DNA of 30,000 nt, from positions 30,001 through 60,000 of the forward strand of contig WBZZ01005366.1 in the NCBI GenBank assembly GCA_019918135.1, read 5' to 3'. The notes below the pieces were generated by a model. The model was not told where the DNA came from. It worked only from the letters and a program-made list of their open reading frames with translations, and made no database searches. The stretch comes from Paulinella micropora (lineage: Eukaryota; Cercozoa; Imbricatea; Euglyphida; Paulinellidae). Below, one piece after another: positions 9,706 to 19,531 of the stretch. Both the position numbers and the translations under genes were made by a program. Each line of letters opens with the position of its first letter. The stretch's first letter is position 1.

Positions 9706-9960
9706 CAAAGATAGTAGTCGAAAAGATAAAGTCAGAACTGTAAGTTTTTTGTTGAATCATATGATTTATACTGGAAGCTTTTTGTTGAATCCAACCCCCG
9801 CAGTTTCGCAGTTAGTTTAACTTCTTAAGTATGATCTGCGTCCGGTCTCTGTATGACTTGAAACGTGACTGCTTTTTTTTGTATACTTCATTCTTTCTCT
9901 TTCTGTGTCTATTGATACCGTGACCACTTCCATTTTCCTTCGGCATTGATTGCTTATGAT
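9540..9960. repeat. Dispersed repeat copy with poly-T core and inverted ends
   Basis: The left arm (9557-9655) contains ATACTTGCCAC, ATGAGTGGGAAG and AAATGGAAGTGG. The right arm (about 9890-9936) carries the reverse complement of the AAATGGAAGTGG...ACAGAAAGA part. Between them is a run of about 35 T (9667-9701). Related sequence recurs at 26289-26400, 26505-26700, 27429-27512 and 27800-27925, so this is an interspersed family. A foldback or MITE-like element is possible; no transposase is present. Confidence 0.6.
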
Positions 9961-11095
9961 CAAACCAACTTTTTCATCGAAAAGTCCGATGAGTTTCAGG
10001 AGTGTTTGCAAGAGTTGAGTGCAAGAGAAATTCGTTCAGACGATGATGGAGATTTTGCGACTGTTGAGGAATTCAGTGATTATACCGTCCAATGAGTATT
10101 AATAGTCTGACGTTTATGAGTATCAGAAGAGCCCGGGTGCTTTCAACCAGCCAGGCCCACGGTGATGTGAAAGCTAGTGATCAGCGCTTATGCCATCAAG
10201 ATTTACGGTGTGAAGGCGGCATCATCTCACACATTTTGCGTTTTATCTCGCACCACAAGTCAGTGCCACGGATATGCACAAGCAGCATCCGGGCCGAAAC
10301 AGAAAAGGGCTCGCGGGGAATTTGAGAAAAAGGGTTAGTAGGTCGTCCTCCAAAAGCTGCCAAGAAATATTGTAATCAAATACGTCATATTTTCTGTTAT
10401 TGTATTTACAGTACTAACGTGACTAGTGACTCTGAGTGAAAGTTTTATTATAAACTCAGTATTAAAGATTATAGTGTTTGCCCCGGCCCGCCCCGGTCTA
10501 AAATTAAGTGCAATGAACTGCAAAAGAGCCGGCCCCCCTACGCCAACCCCGCGCTGCCGGCGAGGCGGGGTTGGCGTAGGTGCCCGGGGGGCCCCCTCAC
10601 TGCTTCAGGTATAGCCTGGTACACATGCCATGCGGGCCCGGAGTCAGAGCGGGCGGCCTTATATATTAATATTGTAACACCTATCACACGGCGGCGTCCG
10701 ACTCGGCGGCTCGTCTGGACCGTGCCACGAAGTTGAAATCTTCAAGTTTTGTTTACTTGACGTAACTTGATTCATGTTTCAGTTCAACTGTTTCAGTCGG
10801 TTTTTCTAGTGTCGGGGAAGGATTCCGACACTTTCAATCACTTTTGTGGGTTCCGACTTCGAGTACTGTTTAAGCCGTAATTATGACTGATTTACATGTG
10901 CGGTAACATTTTACTAAGTCAAAATTAGTAGTAACGGTAATGGGTAATCGTCAATTGTGCACGTTACGCTTTTACCATTGTGCACCGGACCATATTATTG
11001 AGCGTCAGTTACTGCTAGTCACGCAATTAGACTAGTTAGCTCTCTTGCAGTTCAGTTCTGCGTTTATGTCTTCGGATTAAAGTGGCTGTGAGCAA
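9961..11095. other. Non-coding spacer
   Basis: About 1.1 kb without convincing coding sequence. A 59-codon ATG-less open stretch ends at the TGA near 10095, with no recognisable motif. It contains a GC-rich block with a strong hairpin (10531-10593) and a small inverted repeat GTGTCGG/CCGACAC near 10812-10833. It ends at the left LTR of the gypsy element. Confidence 0.5.
10531..10593. repeat. GC-rich perfect inverted repeat
   Basis: CCTACGCCAACCCCGC (10537-10552) and its exact reverse complement (10565-10580) flank a 12-base GC-rich loop. Partial outer arms GGCCCCCC (10531-10538) and GGGGGGCC (10586-10593) extend or compete with the stem. It stands out in an AT-rich surrounding. Function unknown. 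Confidence 0.8.
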
Positions 11096-11342
11096 TGTTA
11101 CAATCCCCGAAGATAGCTCAATAAAAAGTCGGTAATACAACCAGACACAAATCACCAAAAAAGAATGATGTCTCGTTATATTAGCTCAGTGAAGCCGAAA
11201 AGAAAACGGCAACAGAACAAGGTTAAAATGGCATTAGGTCAAATCCGTCCAAACGATATTGAAAATAATGGGAAAAAACTAGGTGCACCTGACACCAGAA
11301 AAAGGGTACTTTTTACCGGCTATCCGGGGGGTGATGCCTACA
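11096..11342 (-). repeat. Gypsy 3' LTR
   Basis: This is a 247-bp copy with TG...CA ends (TGTTACAATC...GATGCCTACA on the plus strand). It lies immediately downstream of the element's purine tract in minus-strand sense. It is about 96% identical by eye to the right LTR. Confidence 0.88.
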
Positions 11343-11361
11343 GTACCCCTTCCCGTTTTTA
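11343..11361 (-). other. Gypsy polypurine tract
   Basis: In minus-strand sense, AAAAACGGGAAGGGGTAC runs directly into the LTR start TGTAGGCATC. The core GGGAAGGGG (11346-11354) is a typical plus-strand primer and fixes the LTR boundary and element orientation. Confidence 0.75.
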
Positions 11362-12137
11362 TGACGGAAATATGCAATATTTTCGTCATATAAATGCTGA
11401 TTTCTTTTCTGCACAAACGCTACGGGGTGTCGCAACTAAGTGCATTAACCCACGGATAGACGGTGCAGTGGATATATAAAACGCATACGCCAGACACAAG
11501 TCAACTATAAATCTCCAGCATCGTTTTTGTAAATAAAAACTCCTCCTTCCACACTTGTTGTCCCCCCCGGAACTTAATTCTGAGGCATTATGTCAAGAAC
11601 AAATAGTATTACTATTGCAATAAAAGCAGCGTTATAATTTTTCTCCTTCTCCAAAAACACTTCCGATCAGTAAATACATTGTCTTTTAATAACATACCCT
11701 TGTATTCAATCGGTTACCTTAATATAGTACTAGGGGGCCAGACCTAATAACTATATCCAAAGCCGGGGTGAGTGAGCCCGACCATGCGATATGCCGACAC
11801 AAGTAGAGACGGACCGTGCTGGTATGACGATATTAAGTATATGCAAAGAAAAAAATTTAATATGTCTACTATGAGAACATTTTTTGAGAACATCACCCTG
11901 GATACTTGAGTTAGGGTCGTTTCAGGAACACCATCGCTAAACTCACAAGCGATCCCCTTATACGGTGTCGTATCCATTTGCCGATTGACCCTCGCACTCA
12001 TATGTTGCGATAAAAATGCCAAGTAACAACAATGGTATAAAAACATTTTAATAAGACATGATCTGACATGGGCACTATGAGATTAATCCACATGCAGCTT
12101 TCAATGTCCGACGCGTGATAAAAGAAAAAAATGTCAC
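11362..12137 (-). other. Gypsy 3' non-coding region
   Basis: About 780 bp between the pol stop codon and the polypurine tract. A 100-codon minus-strand frame at 11744-12046 has no recognised motif. I found no env-like or chromodomain sequence. Confidence 0.5.
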
Positions 12138-13112
12138 TTACTGCCTTCGTCGCCTTGCGCGAACCCCTTTGCCAGGTGGCGGGCCGCCAACAAAAGTCAA
12201 GTCAAACTTCGACTCCTCCAGAATGTCCCATATTTTGTTAGGGATGGCGCCCAAAGATAAGTCAAAAGGAATGTCAAGCACTCCTCTAGGCAGTGACTGA
12301 ATAGTCCACGCAGTGTGGTCTTTGTCTCGAAGGGTAATAGTATCATCCCATGTCTCGAGATTTTTCGCGTCTTTGTACACCGGTAAATATTGTCTAGCTT
12401 TTGGATCCTCAACAGGGTCCATGCTTCTCCAAAAATGGAGTACCGGTTGTATCGTTTTTGCTGCTAAGGATCTCTTCGATGTCCGTGCTGCCCGTGTAGT
12501 CTGCGGGACCGCCACAGCTCGCATGAGATAAAGATCTGAGAGAGTGTCATCGGCAACATGAGATTCTGCCGGTCTCAACAGATAAAAAGCGTCTCGGACC
12601 CAGTTGATGGCCGCAATCGCCTCTCCTTCCTTCCATCGCACATGTCGAATGTCCACATTACCCGCGTTCGGGTTAGTGTCCTTCTCCCCTCCTCCTCCAT
12701 GGACATCCGTCGCTCGCGTCGACCTTGCCACCTTCCTCGGTTGGTCGAAGATGAGATCGTTTTGCGCTCTCCTCCTCTGCGCCTCCGTGAACTTCTCCTT
12801 CGTACCGCCGCGGACTATGGGGGCTTTAGACTGAGTCCCCGCCGCGCTTTTGCGGTTTGAGTCTTCCTTACTCTCCTTCTCGGTCTCCTCCTTCTCCGTG
12901 ACAGGTGCCCGATAGGCATTCTCCTCCTCTAAGGTATCCTCCTTCTGTATAGGCGGTACCTCTTTGAAGTCCTCCTTCATCCGTTTCAACGCCTCCTCAA
13001 CGGATTCATCCTCAAGTAAGAAGGGGTCATATTTGATCAGCCTTCGAACATTCACAATCTGCACCTTCCCTCTACCCCTGATCTTATAATTCAGAGGTCC
13101 CATCTGTTCCAT
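12138..13112 (-). pseudogene. Gypsy integrase C-terminus and Pol extension (shifted frame)
   Basis: Read upstream of its first methionine, this frame begins with HWKGPYQI, the GPY/F motif that closes Ty3/gypsy integrases. QIVNVRRLIKYDPF follows, typical of the small C-terminal domain. The remaining ~270 residues are a charged, Glu-rich linker and then a more complex segment (VRWKEGEAIAAINWVRDAF, later TWDDTITLRDKDHTAW) that I do not recognise. No chromodomain motif is evident. An 11-bp tandem duplication at 13152-13173 separates it from the integrase core frame. Such long C-terminal extensions occur in some Metaviridae and can influence target choice, but nothing here proves it. Confidence 0.75.
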
Positions 13113-14899
13113 AATCTGGTATGGTCCTTTCCAGTGGGTAAACAGCTTAGAGCTAACCCCCTGCTAACCCCCTTAGGGACTTGAGGATGGTACAAGAGTA
13201 CAATATCCCCAACCTGGAAACGGACTTGATCTAAGTGCGCTTGTTGCACTCCTTGTGCGTCAGTCTTTCTGCGCTCCGCCTCCCTGTGCGCCGCAACTAA
13301 TTGTTTCGCCTCCATCTTCGCTCTTAGTCTCATCCCGAACAACTCATCCTCATCTGCCCAAGTGTCTTTTGGATGCAGAAGTGAGGTTGGGATATTAGGC
13401 TCTCGGCCGTAAACCAATTGATATGGCGAGACTGAGCTCCTGGCTCCTCCTAGTGCCGATGAGGGTAGACAGTTCATTGCAAAGGCAAATGAAGGTGCTG
13501 CCTCCACCCAGGCTCTCCGATTCTCCTTCTTCATACAGTACATCTTAAGCGAGGCTTTGAGAGGTCTATGTACCCGCTCGATCTTGCCATTCGCTCTCGG
13601 GTTATAGGCAGTAACATATTGCCATTTCATCCCGTAGTACTTAGATAGTCTGTCGATGACTTCATTATTAAAGTCAGAACCTCGATCAGAACATATCTTT
13701 CTAGGCACTCCGATCTGCGAGACGATCCTATCGATCAGAGCCTCCGCAGTTGTCTTGCCTGTAGCGTCCTTAACAGGAACAACCCAGACATAATTGGTGG
13801 CTCGATCTATTGAGGTAAGAAGGTATTTGTACCCTTCTGCCGATTCGGGGAAAGGTCCCACATGATCGATGTGTAAGAATTCAAACATCCCGGCGTGTAA
13901 CGGGAATGTACCGATCAGACCAAAGTTCGCCTTCAGCGGTGTCTTTGTGGTTTTGCATGGGATGCATGCGTCCACTTCCCTGTCTATCTCCTCCTTCATC
14001 CCTTTCCACCAAAATTGCCTCGCTATGAACCAATGAGTTCTTTGTCGACCCGGATGTGCCAGTAAGGGGCAGTTATGGGCTGCGACATATATAAAGCGCC
14101 TCAACTTCTCTGGTACCCAGAGAGTCCATTTGTCAGGCTGTGATGCAAATTTGCCATGCTGGCCCTTGTACCACAATAGCCCATCTCTCCACGCCATCTC
14201 CTTCATCTGATCTTTGATCTGTGGAGTCTTTTTAAGCTCATTAGGGTTCTTGTATAACCTTATGAGCTCCTTGAACTCCGGATCCGTCGCCTGTTGCTGC
14301 CTCCACGCGGTAGGCGAGGCAATATGAATAGTACCGTCCTCCAACCTTACTCCTACCCTTTCCGGGTCTTCATCAAGCTCGCTTCGATTTTCCTGTGGAG
14401 GTTCAGTACAGACCTCAGTCGTCTCCTCCTCTTCTTTTATATTCGCCTTCGCGTTCTCGTATGCCTCATAAGACCACTCAGCGTCTTCGAGAACATGCGC
14501 CTCACAGCATATGCCATGCTCCGGGCCTTGAGGACTATATCGTAGACCCGTGCGGTCATAACGAACGCCTCTTGCCATCTGCATCGCCTCTATGTGGCTC
14601 ACCTCGTATACCTTGTCCGTGGACAGGTCCATCATCTCCACTGATGATACGAGAGCCGACACCTCCGACTGAAACTCTAGCATGGAAAGGCTATCAGCGA
14701 CTACGTTTCGCTTTCCCGGTAAGTACCATCGCGCCAAACGGCCGGTTTGTTCATGATTCATCAACCAAAGAAGGTTGTGATGATCGGTCCTAACCGTGAA
14801 TAGAGGTCCTCCCCACAAGTATTCTCTGAGCCTCTTGAGAGCCCATACTACTGCCAACGCCTCCTCTGTCGCGTGCAGTAATTTCGCTCCGCCGCACAC
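13091..14899 (-). pseudogene. Gypsy RNase H C-terminal part and integrase core
   Basis: This 602-residue frame starts inside RNase [20 protein letters not shown], then VRTDHHNLLWLM and PGKRNVVADSLSM. A linker of about 120 residues follows, then the integrase zinc module (HPGRQRTHW ... CIPC, the HHCC pattern). The core has D in FLHIDHVGPFP, D in CSDRGSDFNN and E in NGKIERVHR. Exactly 35 residues separate the last two, as the DD35E rule requires. All three catalytic residues are intact. The N-terminus is broken: the preceding RNase H part (ending CAAERNY) is one frame away at about 14885. The C-terminus drifts out of frame after YHPQVPKGVS because of the 11-bp duplication. The original enzyme would have inserted element cDNA into the host genome. 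Confidence 0.88.
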
Positions 14900-15200
14900 A
14901 GCTTTCTACTAATAAACATGATCGGGCGCAACTTTTTCTCCTCATCTTCCTGTTGCAGCACCGCGCCAATCGCAAACTTAGATGCATCCGTGTCGACTAC
15001 GAACGGTTCGTAAAGTCGGGCATCATAAGTACTAATCCGTCCTTGGGATCTTTGTAAATGAGATCTTTGAGCGTATTAAACGCCTGCAAAGCCTCCTCAT
15101 CCCACTTCTCAAAGTCTCCAAAATCAATCATCTTCTCCAGCTTAGCCCGTTGCACCCCAATCGGGTATGAACTGGCTGTAGTACATGATGGCATCGCAAG
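14863..15200 (-). pseudogene. Gypsy RT-RNase H junction (minus-strand copy)
   Basis: In minus sense this encodes the connection region and RNase H start: [29 protein letters not shown], then in another frame [18 protein letters not shown], with the RNase H catalytic TDAS, and [14 protein letters not shown] stop and frameshift lie after PDFTNRS (about 15000). It is in line with the downstream RNase H/integrase frame. An inverted, diverged copy lies at 15880-16204. Confidence 0.8.
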
Positions 15201-16204
15201 AGGAGAATGTAAGACAGTTGCTCGATGAGGACTTTATTGAAGATCTACATCTCCAATTGTCTCTCAACCGAAAATCGTCCCTAAGAGGAGGAGAATGGCG
15301 CTTGACGATCAATTATGCCTGTGTGAATAAGGTGCTAGAGGAAGAGAGAAATCCTCTGCGACCTTGAAGAAGCAGAAGTGCTGCGAATGCTAAATTCTAT
15401 TCGTCATTGACCTTAAGAACGGCTTCTGGCAGATACCACTGGACGAGAAATCCAGATGGCTGACTGCATTCGTTGTGGGTATGAAATATACCAGTGGAAG
15501 GTGCTTCCAATGGACTCAAACAGGCCCCGGGGCTCTTTAGAGCGATGCAGAAGATGTTGACGGTCAATATGACGACAGTCGAGATAGTTTTATGTACAGT
15601 GAGTATCTGCACAGAAGCCGTTCTTAATCAATGACGAATAGAATTTAGCATATCGCATGCACTTCTGTTCTCTAAGTGGCAGAGGATCTTTCATGCTTCG
15701 CATCGGAGCTTTTGCCTGAACTGCAACCTAAAGAAATGTCAGCTTGCCAGGACAAGTGTGACGTATTTGGGTTACGAGATTTCTCATAATAGGGTCTCGA
15801 TATCGCGCGAAAAGAGGAGGAGATCATGAGTAGACAGTTACCAAAGAATCGCACGGAGTTACACTCTTTTCTTGCGATTGCACAGTACTACAGCCAGTTC
15901 ATACCCGATTGGGGTGCAACTCGGGCTAAGCTGGAGAAGATGATTGATTTTGGAGACTTTGATAAGCGGGATGAGGAGCTTTGCAGGCGTTTAATACGCT
16001 CAAAGATATCATTTATAAAATCCCAAGGACGGCGGATTAGTACTTATGATGCCTGACTTTACGAAACGTTCGTAGTCCAACTCAAATCTTCTCGGACAAT
16101 GTCTAGTCCGTCTGCAACGAGTGAGGAAAAAAAGTTGCGCCCGATCATGTTTATTAGTAGAAAGCTGTGTGCGGCGGAGCGAAATTACTGCACGCGACAG
16201 AGGG
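15185..16204 (+). pseudogene. Inverted gypsy RT block (on the opposite strand to its element)
   Basis: This stretch reads as Ty3/gypsy RT only on the plus strand, opposite to the rest of the element. Pieces in order: EENVRQLLDEDFIED and GEWRLTINYACVNKV (15200-15340), VIDLKNGFWQIPLDEKSRWL (about 15400-15460), QWKVLP and GLKQAPG remnants (15490-15535), then LKKCQLARTSVTYLGYEISH (about 15725-15790) and TELHSFLAIAQYYSQFIPDW (15850-15915), running into the connection and RNase H start. Stops and frameshifts interrupt it, and no YxDD active-site box is recognisable. A 57-60-bp inverted repeat (15371-15427 / 15613-15672) sits inside it. It is non-functional. Confidence 0.85.
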
Positions 16205-17003
16205 TGTAGAAACCATCAAAGCATGTGAAAGCTTGAGGTATCAATTTCAACTTGTCCTGGGCTCTGAGCTTTTGCTTGTATGCACTGCTCTGCTCCCGAG
16301 ACCCGAGTCGACAAGCCACCACTAACTGTTGCTTGCGAGAAGGAACAGGTATAGGATGATCAATAAGCCGGTCCCTTATCTCCTGTGCCCAGATCGCCTT
16401 CTCATTGTATGGCAGAATGACAGTATACGGCTTGTTACTCTCAAATAGAGTCCGTAGACACTTTTTCACTTCAGTTAATGAGCGCGGCCAGGTAGGCACA
16501 TCGCCCCAAAAGTTCGTGATAAAAGTTTTAATGTCATCCGCTGGAGTATCGGGGATACGCCCCTTCCTCCTTGGCACAAACGCCTCTCTCTTCTCATCTG
16601 ACACCTTCGCATGGTAACAGTAGCCATTAGTAATATGGACATCTGCCCCGCCACCTTCTGCGAATCTGGCCAACGACGGGCACTGTTTCGCAACACATAT
16701 TATCTCCTCATTACGCGCTACGACTAAGTCATCAATAGACTTTCTGTCCCATGCGGGAATCGTAACCGTATACGCCTGCATCTCCGTCTCCCAATTGTCG
16801 GTCCAGGTCAGTTCCTCCGGCACTGTGACATAGGGGTGTACATAGGCTTCAGTTGCCTCATGTACGAAGGCCAACTTTTTCCTCTCCGTTGCTAGACTCA
16901 GCTCAAAAGCCTCGTATGAGTCAGTAGCAGTCATCGGATTAATATCCTCCTCCTCTCCATTCTTCACTCCATAAATTACCCGCCGTGCGGCGCAATCGAT
17001 CAC
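16185..17003 (-). CDS. Gypsy ORF between protease and RT, unknown domain
   Basis: This 272-residue minus-strand frame lies directly after the protease remnant and before the inverted RT block. The composition is that of folded protein (AFVHEATEAYVHPYVTVPEE, DIKTFITNFWGDVPTWP, HPIPVPSRKQQLVV) but I recognise no family. Given its place, it is probably the Pol segment linking protease to RT. The last residues, after about 16210, lie at the inversion breakpoint and need not belong to the original protein. Confidence 0.5.
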   Translation of the reverse strand: MIDCAARRVIYGVKNGEEEDINPMTATDSYEAFELSLATERKKLAFVHEATEAYVHPYVTVPEELTWTDNWETEMQAYTVTIPAWDRKSIDDLVVARNEEIICVAKQCPSLARFAEGGGADVHITNGYCYHAKVSDEKREAFVPRRKGRIPDTPADDIKTFITNFWGDVPTWPRSLTEVKKCLRTLFESNKPYTVILPYNEKAIWAQEIRDRLIDHPIPVPSRKQQLVVACRLGSREQSSAYKQKLRAQDKLKLIPQAFTCFDGFYTLCRVQ

Positions 17004-17320
17004 AGCCCCATCGTAGCCAATTGGTCATACGACAGCAGGATTGAACCGTGGTAATCGGGGACAACATAGAGGTCCGCACGATATACTCGACCGGATTTCA
17101 ATTTGAAAATTAATGTGACGATGCCCGTAATTTCCGTACGGCTGCCTACCCCTTTTAGGGTCCCCTTTGTTTTTCTAATGTTTTTGTCCACCCATGTCCG
17201 GTGACTATTCGAAAAACTTCTGGCCGACAATATTAATATTCGCCATCGTATCATTACCAACTTTTAATGTGGTTTGTAAAGTTTCACAAAAGAGGTCAGT
17301 GTAGCATAGCGCGTCTGGTC
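17000..17320 (-). pseudogene. Gypsy retropepsin remnant
   Basis: The C-terminal half of an aspartic protease is visible: VTLIFKLKSGRVYRADLYVV, then DYHGSILLSYDQLATMGL, which fits the family's iLGrDwL-like end. The N-terminal half is in a different frame just upstream and reads KVGNDTMANINIVGQKFF before a stop. DTMA stands where an active protease has DTGA or DSGA. With the active-site glycine changed and a frameshift between the halves, this protease is dead. Confidence 0.6.
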
Positions 17321-17356
17321 TATGTAAACTAGCCGCTAGCACATGAATTTTTCGTT

Positions 17357-17752
17357 CTAGGGTTTTGAGTCTAAGCTCAAGTTCCTTGTCCTCTTCTCGT
17401 TCTCCCCCTTTTCCGCCAACTTAACTTCTTGAGTCTCCGGGGCTTCCGGTATCTCGAGTGTCTTTTGGACAGAGTCTGGTACACCAAGTGTACTCGTGTC
17501 TATAGCAGAGACTATTGAGTCCTTTGGCGGGGGTACGGTCCGCTGCTTCTTCGTAGGAGGAGACCTAGCCTTTGGTTTCGGCTTCCTCTCCTCCATCGCC
17601 TTCTTCGCCTTCCTATTCGCATCATTTATCATATTAGCTCTCGAAGGATGAACTAGCAAGTGCTTACCTTGAGGCTTGTGAGGCTGTGTGCCTTCACCTT
17701 CACGTCTAGGAGGAACGGAACCGTTCGTATCCTGTTCAGCAAGAGTAGGCAT
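17357..17752 (-). pseudogene. Gypsy low-complexity linker before protease
   Basis: This 131-residue Lys/Pro/Glu-rich frame (for example KAMEERKPKPKARSPPTKKQ) has no recognised fold. It lies on the minus strand between the gag end and the protease remnant and is likely a Gag-Pol spacer. It is in a different frame from its neighbours. Confidence 0.45.
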
Positions 17753-17849
17753 AACTGTGACTGTCGGATTAAAAAGAATAGTTTTTATCTCCTTCTCTCT
17801 CTTCTTTTCCTCTCTCTTCTCCTCCCGTCAGTCTACGACGACAACACGC

Positions 17850-18176
17850 TCACCTGAGCCGGTGTCTTTGTCTTGACGTCCCCCTCCGTAGCGGTATAAG
17901 CTTGCTGGGGGTAGTTGGAGCTGGAACTGGTGCTATAATTCCAGTATCCGTGTCCTCTGGGAGGGCGCGCTGGGGTCCGTCCTCCCCTTCCACGAAAGCC
18001 TCGTCCTCGTGGTGCCGCCCCTCTTGGTGTCCCTCGGGACCCTCGTGACGATCCTCTCGTCTCTCCTCCTCCTCTAGTCGGCGCCTTTGATCGGCCGATG
18101 TCTCTCTCTTCTCCCTTCTCTTCATTCTGTCAAGGAAGTAAATGATCGCCTCCCGGAACTCCGCATCCGAGACCAT
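17850..18176 (-). pseudogene. Gypsy gag C-terminal charged tail
   Basis: This 108-residue frame starts MVSDAEFREAIIYFLDRMKR and continues as Arg/Glu/His-rich low complexity. Just upstream of its methionine the sequence joins sensibly to the end of the 18122-19531 frame, one base shift away, so it is best read as the tail of gag. Confidence 0.5.
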
Positions 18177-19531
18177 ATTCGCATTCCACCTCCCTCCTCC
18201 AACTCCTTCTTGTACATGGCGTACATGGTCTTTTTCATGCCTTCGAGCTCTCTAAGGAAAAGATTTCGCTGCCTATCATCAAGAGAGTCGTGGCTGAAGA
18301 GGCAATCGCCTACTCCTTTCTGTGCCTCATGCTTACACGCCATGTATGAAAAATAGCGGTAGCACGGCGTCGGCTCATCTCTCCCCCTCTTGAGACCTGC
18401 CGTTCGAGTTGCATGTGCTGCTTGAGCACCTCCAACCCCCTGTGTCGCGGCACTGGAGAATGACTCGGTGGCAGTGTCCAATTCGGAACACGCGTCGAGC
18501 ACCTCCTTGAACAGGTCGCCCGGCGGAGTAGCCGCTACAGTCCTCTCGTATATATTCGTTTCTAAAAAATCCGCCGTCTTCACCGCCGTGAACGTCGGAC
18601 AGGACTGTATGATCCTTGCGAGCTTGCTCGGGTGTCGTGTACACAAAGCACTCAGGAAGTACAAAATGATAGACTTCCGGCTATAAAAGAGCCAGTACTT
18701 GGCGCTGACCTCAGTGAGGATCGCTGCCAACCTCGTGCCAATGCCCAGCCCTTCGTTCACCTCTTGAAAAATCTCAAACCCAATCAAAGTACCAGTGCAC
18801 AGGTGCTGATACCCATGAGTTTTAAAGTATTGCAAGAGGACTGCAACTGGCACCGTGCATTGCAGGTCTGAGGCTGCTCTCCTAGCCGCCACCTCTACCG
18901 CTCTCATCGCCTTGTACTCCCCAACATCAAACCCTTGTGTGATGATTGATGGGTCCAACAAGGTGTACAACGCCTCATACTCCTGTGTTTCGTCCGTTGG
19001 ATGCTGCTTCATACAAGCATCAATTCTTCTGAGCTTGTCTCGAAGGTTCGCATCCGTGTCCTTCTGACTCGCTGTCTCTGCATACAGCGTCAGAGCAGTG
19101 GCATCGGACTTTGTATATTTTTGGAAGGCCTGTATGATAGCCTGTCTGTCCTTTTTGTCATTACTGTTGACAATAACAGTGGTAGGCGCTGAGCTAGTCG
19201 CAGGGGCCGAAGGGGCTGTGTGGGCTGACGGGGCGGAGCGGCCCGAGGGAGCCATATAAGATCCAGAGGAATATCTCGGTCCCTTTGTTCCCGCCGCCTT
19301 GGCTAATGCAATCTTTGCATCCATCTCCTTCTTTTCTTTCTCAGCCGCTAGCTCTTTGATATACAGCTCTTGGGCATGATGAAGAAAAAGACAGGATCTC
19401 AGCTGCCTTCCGAAGGAACAAGGCCTTCTCCGCCAACTCCTTCTCTCCCGCTTTATTGGTGGGGGGTGGTGCGGCCGTCCCCTCCAAGATCGTATGATCC
19501 TTCGTGAAGACCCACCTCTTCCATGCGTCAT
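18122..19531 (-). pseudogene. Gypsy gag, main part with a CCCH-like zinc finger
   Basis: The genuine part starts near 19385 with ELYIKELAAEKEKKEMDAK. The ~50 residues before it are the shadow of the upstream gag frame. An Ala/Ser/Pro-rich linker is followed by a helical region of about 250 residues (KKDRQAIIQAFQKYTKSDA to DLFKEVLDACSELDTATESF), plausibly capsid. Near residues 388-412 is CYRYFSYMAC ... DCLFSH, a C-x8-C-x10-C-x3-H arrangement, where a Ty3/gypsy gag would normally carry a CCHC knuckle. Gag would assemble particles around element RNA. Frame changes at both ends show the copy is broken. Confidence 0.6.

Noticed and set aside
9880..10095. ATG-less plus-strand frame of about 59 codons ending near 10095
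   Set aside because: It reads like ordinary protein but has no start, no homologous motif and overlaps a dispersed repeat at its left end.
11165..11479. 104-codon plus-strand frame starting MMSRYISSVK
   Set aside because: It lies antisense across the gypsy LTR. The same start occurs in the right LTR but ends early and differs, so it is LTR sequence, not a gene.
11744..12046. Possible env-like ORF downstream of gypsy pol
   Set aside because: Only 100 codons with no signal peptide pattern, cysteine framework or furin-type site that I can see.
12558..12860. Plus-strand frames over the gypsy Pol C-terminal extension
   Set aside because: Shadows of the minus-strand Pol frame; no motifs.
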